Shown: positions 6,745 through 12,303 of the stretch, in pieces
How the letters are laid out: every line of letters begins with the position of its first letter
How positions within the stretch are numbered: position 1 is the first letter of the stretch
NCBI GenBank assembly: GCA_927910885.1
Contig: CAKMOD010000017.1
Location: forward strand, 1-12,303
Reading direction: 5' to 3'
Origin: an uncultured Prevotella sp.
GTDB taxonomy: Bacteria > Bacteroidota > Bacteroidia > Bacteroidales > Bacteroidaceae
DNA length: 12,303 nucleotides
The notes under the pieces: model-generated
Databases searched by the model: none
Seen by the model: the letters and a program-made list of their open reading frames with translations, nothing else
What the model was told of the DNA's origin: nothing
Translations under genes and position numbers: made by a program

Positions 6745-9051
6745 ATGACTTACGCTAATATTATCTTACCCCTTCCTCTTGAAGGCTATTTCACGTATGG
6801 TGTGCCCGATGCATTGGTATCTCGGGTAACAGTTGGAGTACGTGTGTCTGTACCTTTGGGAAAGAGTAAAACTTATGTGGGAGTTGTTGCAGATTATCCT
6901 GTAAATATACCGAATCCATCGGAGAATGTTACTGTAGAAGGGAAAAAGATTATCTATAAGAATATCATAGATGTATTGGATAACACTCCTGTACTTCTTC
7001 CACAACAACTGAAGCTTTGGCATTGGATATCTGATTACTATATGTCGCCTATCGGTGATGTTTATAAAGCAGCACTACCATCGGGACTGAAAGAGGAGTA
7101 TGGTTATCGTCCTCGAACAGAACTTTACATCCGATTAGCTGATAACCTACGCCATGAACGTACACTCACGCTTATGATAGATTCCATGAAGCGTGCAGCG
7201 AAACAAATGGAAGTTCTTATGGCTTATTTACAATTGGCTGGTGTCGATGAAATGGCTGAAATTACGCCTGAAACAGTACTGCGTGAAGTGACAAGGGAAG
7301 AGTTGATGAATGTTACTCATGCTTCTGTTGGTGTTATTCGTGCCTTGCAAGATAGGAAAATCCTTGTTACTTACGAGAAGGAAGTCGGTAGATTGAATCG
7401 TGGAAACCCACCGCATCCAGAGAATATAAAACCTCTGAACGAGGCACAGACTGAGGCTTACAATCAGATTCTCTTGCAGATGATGGGGCACCGAGTGACA
7501 CTACTACATGGAGTGACCTCTTCTGGAAAGACGGAAATATACATTCATCTTATTCAGCAAGCACTTAATGAGCATAAGCAGGTGTTATATCTCTTGCCTG
7601 AGATTGCATTAACGGTGCAGATTACAGAGCGTTTGAAGGCTGTTTTTGGCAATCGATTGGGAATTTATCATAGTAAATACAGTGATGCTGAGCGTGTGGA
7701 GATATGGCATAAGCAGTTATCTGATTCGCCATACGATGTAATTTTAGGTGCAAGAAGTGCAATTTTTCTCCCATTTCATCGATTAGGTCTTGTTATTATA
7801 GATGAAGAGCATGAGCAGAGTTTCAAACAGCAAGACCCTGCTCCTCGTTACCATGCTCGCTCAGCAGCGATTGTGTTGGCACAGATGTATCCTGAGGCAA
7901 AAACGCTTTTGGGAACAGCTACACCTTCTATGGAGAGCTATTATAATGCTAAGCAAGGCAAGTATGGTCTTGTTGAGTTGACACGCCGTTATAAAGATAT
8001 CCAGCTTCCTGAAATAGAAATTGTTGATATAAAGGATCTTTATCGTCGAAAGATGATGACTGGGGCCTTCTCTCCACGTCTTCTCTCTGCTGTTCGTGAG
8101 GCTTTGGGGCGTGGTGAACAAGCAATATTATTTCAGAATCGACGTGGCTTTGCGCCGATGGTGGAGTGTAGACAGTGCGGATGGGTTCCAAAGTGTCCAG
8201 ACTGTGACGTATCATTGACGCACCATAAGAATATGAACTACCTCTCTTGCCACTACTGTGGCTATACGATGAAGGTGCCAGATGTATGCCCTTGTTGTGA
8301 AAGTGAGGATATCCGTGGACGAGGGTATGGAACAGAGAAGATAGAAGATGAAATCCGTTATATCTTCCCTGAGGCTCGTATTGCGCGAATGGACCTTGAT
8401 ACAACCCGCACACGTAATGCTTATGAACGTTTAATTAATGATTTTTCTACGGGAAAGAGTAATCTTCTGATAGGTACGCAGATGATTTCAAAGGGTCTCG
8501 ACTTTGATAAGGTTTCTGTCGTGGGAATCCTCAATGCAGACTCAATGTTGAATTATCCTGACTTCCGAGCATACGAGCAAGCGTTTATGATGATGAGTCA
8601 AGTGAGTGGACGAGCAGGAAGAAAAGGAAGGCAGGGGTTGGTAATTCTTCAGACAAAGAGTCCAGAGTTGCCGGTTATTCAGCAAGTGGTGCGTAACGAC
8701 TATCAGTCGTTCTATTCTGATTTGCTAATCGAGAGACGTGACTTCCATTATCCCCCATTTCATCGACTTGTCTATGTCTATTTGAAACATAGGGATGAGA
8801 ACACAGTGAACTCTGCAGGTTTAGAGTTGGGTAGTAGACTCCGTGAAATCTTTGGCGAGCGCGTACTTGGTCCAGATAAACCAGCAGTAGCTCGTGTGAA
8901 GACGTTAAGTATCAGAAAAATAATGCTTAAGTTGGAGAATGGAATCGACTATCCACGTGTTCGTCAGTATCTTCGTGGAGCCTTAGACGCCATGTTGAAG
9001 GATAAGAGATATGGTGCTCTTCAAGTGTATTATGACGTTGATCCGCTATAG
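6745..9051 (+). CDS. priA: PriA, primosomal replication-restart helicase
   Basis: 3'-to-5' superfamily 2 DNA helicase that recognises abandoned forks and reloads the replisome. It is 768 aa from the ATG at 6745, where MTYANIILPLPL matches the usual start of the DNA-binding domain; an upstream in-frame TTG at 6721 would only add eight unusual residues. Visible motifs: Walker A GVTSSGKT (256-263), Walker B/DEEH box (353-356), eight zinc-binding Cys in four CxxC pairs (475/478, 484/487, 502/505, 515/518), ISKGLDFDKV (motif V region), and SQVSGRAGR (618-626, motif VI). All key residues are present, so it looks functional. It has its own consensus promoter and no operon partner; the next gene faces it on the opposite strand. 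Confidence 0.97.
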   Translation: MTYANIILPLPLEGYFTYGVPDALVSRVTVGVRVSVPLGKSKTYVGVVADYPVNIPNPSENVTVEGKKIIYKNIIDVLDNTPVLLPQQLKLWHWISDYYMSPIGDVYKAALPSGLKEEYGYRPRTELYIRLADNLRHERTLTLMIDSMKRAAKQMEVLMAYLQLAGVDEMAEITPETVLREVTREELMNVTHASVGVIRALQDRKILVTYEKEVGRLNRGNPPHPENIKPLNEAQTEAYNQILLQMMGHRVTLLHGVTSSGKTEIYIHLIQQALNEHKQVLYLLPEIALTVQITERLKAVFGNRLGIYHSKYSDAERVEIWHKQLSDSPYDVILGARSAIFLPFHRLGLVIIDEEHEQSFKQQDPAPRYHARSAAIVLAQMYPEAKTLLGTATPSMESYYNAKQGKYGLVELTRRYKDIQLPEIEIVDIKDLYRRKMMTGAFSPRLLSAVREALGRGEQAILFQNRRGFAPMVECRQCGWVPKCPDCDVSLTHHKNMNYLSCHYCGYTMKVPDVCPCCESEDIRGRGYGTEKIEDEIRYIFPEARIARMDLDTTRTRNAYERLINDFSTGKSNLLIGTQMISKGLDFDKVSVVGILNADSMLNYPDFRAYEQAFMMMSQVSGRAGRKGRQGLVILQTKSPELPVIQQVVRNDYQSFYSDLLIERRDFHYPPFHRLVYVYLKHRDENTVNSAGLELGSRLREIFGERVLGPDKPAVARVKTLSIRKIMLKLENGIDYPRVRQYLRGALDAMLKDKRYGALQVYYDVDPL

Positions 9052-9097
9052 TATTAGTTACTTATCTCTTTCTAAAGTCTTATTCTCCAATTATTTC

Positions 9098-9172
9098 ATG
9101 AAGAAAATATTTTTATCGTGAAAATAAATATTTATTTCATGAAAATAATTCTTTTGTTCATGAAAATAAATG
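9098..9172. repeat. array of TTTCATGAAA-like palindromes, 20-21 bp period
   Basis: RTGAARAWAAWT-like units start at 9098, 9118, 9139 and 9160, so the spacing is 20, 21 and 21 bases. Each unit start lies in a palindrome of the TTTCATGAAA type, perfect at the third unit and with changes at the others. AAATAAATATTTATTT at 9122-9137 is itself a perfect 16-bp palindrome. The array lies between the convergent priA and 9319-9852 genes. There is no spacer diversity or cas gene, so it is not CRISPR. Confidence 0.65.
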
Positions 9173-9318
9173 AATGGAGTTGGTTGTTAGGGTTGGATTG
9201 GAAATTGTATTAGTCCTTTCTAAAATGTTGTTTGACCACTTTTAAAGCATATTTTTCAAATAAGATAAGGTATGAAAAGCATCTTTTATTTCATGTGTTA
9301 ATAGGCTTAAGGTGGATG

Positions 9319-9852
9319 TTAGTCAAAGTAGGGGTATAGTTCTTTGAAGCCATCAACGATGTTATTGATGAGGTTGGGATTATCTTTTAATTGCTGTTTA
9401 CATATTATCAGATACGCACTCTTCATGAGGTTATAATGATGTTCAAACTCTTCTGAGTTAAAGTAGGTCTGCATATACCTACTGTATACTCGGAATCTTT
9501 TTGTTTCAAGTTCAGACTCCCCAATAGAGTTAGCACCAATAAAACCAAAAGAAGCTTTATCGTCTTTTCCTGCAACCTCTTTCATAATAGCCATGCAAGT
9601 CTGTATACATTCTCTGGGCTCGTTAAGTCCCGTCAGGATATTATATTTCTTGTCACTATCTCTATGTGCTTTTAGATGGAACTTGACGGCATAAAAATGT
9701 TGTGAATAAACCTCTACCCACACCCAATAAGTCTGATGACTTTTATTAGACTTAAACGAATACAAAAGTTTATAAAGTAAAAAGCCTTGAGGTCCATCCC
9801 AAGGCTCATCTATTTTTTTCACAAATCTGTAAGGATAATAACTCAGGCTCAT
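9319..9852 (-). CDS. unrecognised 177-aa protein, second gene of a small operon
   Basis: I do not recognise a named family. The protein is soluble in character: no signal peptide, no transmembrane segment, rich in Tyr, Phe and Lys. The N-terminal half (KIDEPWDGPQGFLLYKLLYS, then a Trp/Tyr-rich WVWVEVY segment) looks like mixed alpha/beta structure. The middle contains FGFIGANSIGE followed by ETKRFRVYSRYM, which has the feel of a conserved motif. It ends in an amphipathic helical tail. The ATG at 9852 lies 12 bases after the stop of the 67-aa gene upstream, so the two are almost certainly cotranscribed from the promoter at 10089-10119. A small charged protein followed by a larger one resembles a toxin-antitoxin arrangement, but nothing in the sequence proves it. 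It faces priA convergently; no clear terminator was seen on its 3' side. Confidence 0.75.
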   Translation of the reverse strand: MSLSYYPYRFVKKIDEPWDGPQGFLLYKLLYSFKSNKSHQTYWVWVEVYSQHFYAVKFHLKAHRDSDKKYNILTGLNEPRECIQTCMAIMKEVAGKDDKASFGFIGANSIGESELETKRFRVYSRYMQTYFNSEEFEHHYNLMKSAYLIICKQQLKDNPNLINNIVDGFKELYPYFD

Positions 9853-9864
9853 TTTTGTAGATAT

Positions 9865-10068
9865 TTAAGTGTTGAGGTAAGCATCAATCTTCATTCTCTC
9901 GGCTTCCTCTTTTGGTACACGTACAAAACCATTCCCACTGAAGAGAACTTCTCTCTCTTCGGCAGATAAGTATCTTGCAATCCTTTGCAAGCTTTCTAAT
10001 TTCTTTTTCTCTTGGTATGCCTGTTTACAAGCAATCCTTGAGGCAAGTGTTGATATTGTTGTTCCCAT
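9865..10068 (-). CDS. unrecognised 67-aa charged helical protein, first gene of the operon
   Basis: A small, highly charged protein of unknown function that I cannot place in a family. It begins MGTTISTLASRIACKQAYQ, then a Lys/Glu-rich helix (QEKKKLESLQRIARYL), SAEEREVLF, and a C-terminal region FVRVPKEEAERMKIDAYL. It has no signal peptide or membrane segment. The start at 10068 is chosen for two reasons. AAAGGA lies 8 bases upstream of the ATG, a good Shine-Dalgarno for this group. The longer in-frame TTG start at 10119 coincides with the -33 element of the promoter and so cannot be transcribed from it. The 177-aa gene follows after 12 bases. It could be an antitoxin or a small regulator, by context only. 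Confidence 0.7.
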   Translation of the reverse strand: MGTTISTLASRIACKQAYQEKKKLESLQRIARYLSAEEREVLFSGNGFVRVPKEEAERMKIDAYLNT

Positions 10069-10088
10069 AAACTTATTCCTTTCTGCTG

Positions 10089-10119
10089 CAAATATATGAA
10101 TATTAGTTGAAAACGACAA
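10089..10119 (-). promoter_or_regulatory. promoter of the two-gene unknown operon
   Basis: On the minus strand, TATATTTG (complement of 10089-10096) is a perfect TAnnTTTG -7 motif, with TTG (complement of 10117-10119) exactly 20 bases upstream. The predicted leader is only about 15 nt and contains the AAAGGA Shine-Dalgarno. Confidence 0.75.
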
Positions 10120-10147
10120 GTAATTAGTGATGAATTTATAAAAGTGT

Positions 10148-10178
10148 AGAGGCAGCCAGAATCACTCTGACTGCCTCT
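10148..10178 (-). terminator. terminator of the FadL-like gene
   Basis: Arms 10148-10160 and 10166-10178 form a 13-bp stem with a 5-nt loop, about 40 bases past the stop of the FadL-like gene. On minus-strand RNA the one imperfect pair is a U-G wobble, whereas on plus-strand RNA it is a C-A mismatch; this supports minus-strand use. The downstream tract ACACTTTTATAAA is only moderately U-rich. Confidence 0.7.
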
Positions 10179-10219
10179 TAGTGGTATTAGTTGTGGAAAA
10201 CGGTAGATTTATTAGTGGC

Positions 10220-11905
10220 TTAGAAATCAATATCAAGTCCAACACCGAGTACCTTATTGGTACGAGTAAAGATATCGGTGTTCTTAGTTGTGAGGGTCTT
10301 AGCCTGCATTGTTACAGTACCATCTGGCTGTGTCACCTGCTCCTGACCTGCTTCGATAGCACCAGTGTACTCCTTCTTGAAGTTTGAATAGTTGGTAAAG
10401 AAGTAAGCAACGTTAAGGTGAGCATTCTTTGCAACCTTAATCTTTGCACCAAAACCGAAGCTATAACTGCTTGTTACGAAGCTAAGATCGGTCAAGTATT
10501 TACCATCACCAAGACCGTAGAGCGTACGCTGACCACCTGCGCTGACTGTCACTGATGGGTTAATATCCCACTCAACACCAGCAAGGAACTCCTGTGTGTT
10601 ATGCTTAAGGAAGCGCTGCTTGTCATTGTCCATGCGTGCATCCTTATCGAAGTAGTGGTTATATCCTGCCATAACACGGAGGTTCTTCAGTACTTCATAT
10701 TGTGTACCGAGTGCAAGAATACCAGGGATATCGTTTGGAGTGTTCACGCCCTTCTTGTAACGACCGGTATCATCACGCTTTATATTGTTCTCGATATTGA
10801 ACTTTGTGGTAAACTCATAGCGTGCAGCAAAGTTCCACTTGCCTGTGCGATAGTCAATACCGAGGATTGGAGTGATACCCCATCCGCGCTGAGAAACCTC
10901 TAAATAGCGGTCTTTTACATTTTCTTTGCTACTGTCTAACTTGTCTGCACCTGCGCGAACAAGCTTTGCACCTGCAGTAGCCTTCTGTGCGCCAGCTGCA
11001 TATTGGTCTGCTGCAGCCTGCAACTGAGCCTTTGCAGTAGGGTCGGTAGCTTTATCAGCTTGTGCCTGATATGCTGCTGCCTGAGTCTGTGCAGCGACAG
11101 CCTGTGCCTGCAATGCGCTTGCCTTTTCGTTCAAAGCGTTAACCTTTGATTGGAAATAGTCGTAGAGATTCTGGTTGTTTCCACCCACATTTGCTGAAAT
11201 GTTGGTGATACTACCCTCGTATTTGTTATAGATATAATTGAAACGAGCACCACCAAATACAGAGAGATTCTCGTTAATCTTATAAGCAACACCGAGTTGG
11301 AGACCGAAGTTATACTGCTGACCGCTCATATAGCTTTGAAGGCTATAGCTGGTTGCAGGCGTTTCTTGCTGTCCAAGTAGTGCCGCAAAGGTAGGCAACT
11401 GCTGGTTGATAAGTGCAGGGAGGAGCGATACTGGACGTTCAAATGTAGGAAGACCGTCGTTGAAAGTAGCCTTACCACCGCCACCAGTCAAACCAAAACC
11501 AGCTTGGAAACTCCATTTATCTTTATTATATGCCACTTGGAAAGTTGGAAGGATAGGCACAGACGCCTTACCTTGATAGAACTTACTGCCATCAGTTGTA
11601 TTGCCACCATTCAGCTTGAAAGGATACTCATAAGGAGTATTAGCGAATGCAGGCACACTGAAAGTAGATGTTATCTCACGTGTCTGATATACGTTCTGGA
11701 AGTTAAGAGAGAGATGAAAACCTTGGTCAAGGAAAGCTACACCAGCAGGGTTAAAGTAAACACCGTCAATACCAATTGCACCTACACGTGCGAAGTTACG
11801 GTTAAATGCGATGTTCTGATTGGTGTTTGTAAGCAATCCTCCAGCTTGTGTTGTTGTTGCCATTGCGAGCAAAGCAGCTGCAAGGACAGTCTTCTGATAC
11901 TTCAT
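10220..11905 (-). CDS. OmpP1/FadL-family outer-membrane transport protein
   Basis: A 561-aa outer-membrane beta-barrel of the OmpP1/FadL/TodX family, whose members carry hydrophobic compounds such as fatty acids across the outer membrane; in Bacteroidota they are sometimes called hemin receptors, without proof of substrate here. Signal peptide: MKYQKTVLAAALLAMATTTQA, cleavage after about residue 21. FNPAG (51-55) is the family NPA hallmark near the N-terminus. Repeated GxxxxF strands follow, and the protein ends GLDIDF with a terminal Phe. Odd: residues about 250-325 form an Ala/Gln-rich, probably helical insert with repeats such as QAQAVAAQTQAAAYQAQ, interrupting the barrel strands. The longer in-frame start at 11950 lies inside the promoter, so 11905 is used. 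It has its own consensus promoter and a terminator hairpin, so it is likely monocistronic. Confidence 0.88.
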   Translation of the reverse strand: MKYQKTVLAAALLAMATTTQAGGLLTNTNQNIAFNRNFARVGAIGIDGVYFNPAGVAFLDQGFHLSLNFQNVYQTREITSTFSVPAFANTPYEYPFKLNGGNTTDGSKFYQGKASVPILPTFQVAYNKDKWSFQAGFGLTGGGGKATFNDGLPTFERPVSLLPALINQQLPTFAALLGQQETPATSYSLQSYMSGQQYNFGLQLGVAYKINENLSVFGGARFNYIYNKYEGSITNISANVGGNNQNLYDYFQSKVNALNEKASALQAQAVAAQTQAAAYQAQADKATDPTAKAQLQAAADQYAAGAQKATAGAKLVRAGADKLDSSKENVKDRYLEVSQRGWGITPILGIDYRTGKWNFAARYEFTTKFNIENNIKRDDTGRYKKGVNTPNDIPGILALGTQYEVLKNLRVMAGYNHYFDKDARMDNDKQRFLKHNTQEFLAGVEWDINPSVTVSAGGQRTLYGLGDGKYLTDLSFVTSSYSFGFGAKIKVAKNAHLNVAYFFTNYSNFKKEYTGAIEAGQEQVTQPDGTVTMQAKTLTTKNTDIFTRTNKVLGVGLDIDF

Positions 11906-11947
11906 TTTTGATTTGTAAGTGTATATAAAACTTATAGAATTTGGTTG

Positions 11948-11979
11948 CAAAGTTATGAATATTGTTCTAAACTTCCAAA
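11948..11979 (-). promoter_or_regulatory. promoter of the FadL-like gene
   Basis: On the minus strand, TAACTTTG (complement of 11948-11955) is a perfect -7 motif, with TTTG (complement of 11976-11979) ending 20 bases upstream of it. The expected leader is about 35 nt. Its placement excludes the alternative start at 11950. Confidence 0.8.
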
Positions 11980-12303
11980 TTTTCGCTTGCTTTTTCTCAC
12001 TTTTAGTTAAAATGTGCAGCGTTGATTAGGAAGCAAATAGGGTAAAAATAAGATTCTTCCATTAAACGGATAGATTGAAAACAGACACTATGTCTATTTG
12101 TCTTTTATAAACAACTTATCTCCTTGTTAAGCGATATTTGTAAACTATTTTATGCAGTTCAAAGCCTATATATGCTCTTTTGGCTTCTAAAAAGACGCCT
12201 AATTTGACTTGCAAAAGATGCCCTTTAGAGCTCTTATTAACGCCCTTTGAAGTCTTATAAGGCACCTTTTGAAATTGCAGTTTTATAAATAATTGATAGC
12301 GAG
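11980..12303. other. gene-free right end
   Basis: No gene was seen on either strand beyond the FadL-like promoter. The stretch is AT-rich and carries the second copy of the dispersed repeat near its end. It also has a short perfect hairpin AGACA-CTA-TGTCT (12083-12095). CCTTGTTAAGC at 12122-12132 exactly matches a piece of repeat copy 1 (5329-5339) and may be a stray unit. Confidence 0.5.
12195..12270. repeat. dispersed repeat copy 2
   Basis: It aligns with 5271-5346 at about 87% by eye, in the same orientation on the + strand. ACGCC, GATGCCC, ACGCCC and GGCACC starts recur about every 20-23 bases. AAAAGATGCC (12213-12222) can pair with GGCACCTTTT (12261-12270) with one mismatch, as the equivalent ends do in copy 1. 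The flanking inverted repeats of copy 1 are not clearly present here. Confidence 0.7.

Noticed and set aside
9098..9172. Possible CRISPR array
   Set aside because: The units are contiguous 20-21 bp AT-rich repeats without distinct spacers, and no cas genes are present.
11906..11950. Longer start for the FadL-like gene
   Set aside because: It overlaps the -7 promoter element and would put a polar stretch ahead of a perfect signal peptide.
12083..12095. Perfect 5-bp hairpin AGACA-CTA-TGTCT
   Set aside because: It is too short to stand out from chance in AT-rich DNA, and it is not placed at a promoter or gene end.

Overview
The window looks like chromosome from a Bacteroidota bacterium, most likely Prevotella or a close relative. 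The reasons are a gldK-gldL-gldM-gldN (porKLMN) cluster of the type IX secretion system (T9SS), three promoters of the Bacteroidota type (TTG, about 20 nt, TAnnTTTG), A-rich rather than strong Shine-Dalgarno leaders, and AT-rich intergenic DNA holding dispersed repeats. The genus is an inference from overall character; no database search was possible.

Layout. Positions 1-5041 (+) hold the T9SS core cluster. gldK lacks its 5' end. gldL follows it directly, gldM follows after a 63-nt spacer with a hairpin, and gldN follows after a 118-nt spacer with small repeats. A strong intrinsic terminator (5101-5157) closes the unit. Positions 5158-5891 are a long gene-free stretch with one copy of a dispersed repeat and an elaborate set of inverted repeats. 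It leads to a small secreted outer-membrane beta-barrel gene (5892-6521) and then priA (6745-9051), both on +. Positions 9052-9318 lie between convergent genes and contain an array of TTTCATGAAA-like palindromes with a 20-21 bp period. On the minus strand is a two-gene operon of unrecognised proteins (10068-9865, then 9852-9319) with its own consensus promoter. Upstream of it, also on minus, is an OmpP1/FadL-family outer-membrane protein gene (11905-10220) with a consensus promoter and a strand-specific terminator hairpin. The right end (11956-12303) is gene-free and carries a second copy of the dispersed repeat.

How the genes work together. GldL and GldM are the inner-membrane proton-driven motor of the T9SS. 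GldK (lipoprotein) and GldN form the periplasmic ring under the outer membrane, so the first 5 kb is one functional unit. The two barrel proteins are outer-membrane components with no shown link to it. PriA is the replication-restart helicase and is an unrelated housekeeping gene.

The parts least explained by known biology are the dispersed repeat pair with ~22-nt internal periodicity, the mutually exclusive hairpins at 5615-5727, the palindrome array at 9098-9172, the small unknown operon at 9319-10068, and an Ala/Gln-rich helical insert in the FadL-like protein. No rRNA, tRNA, CRISPR array or transposase gene was seen.
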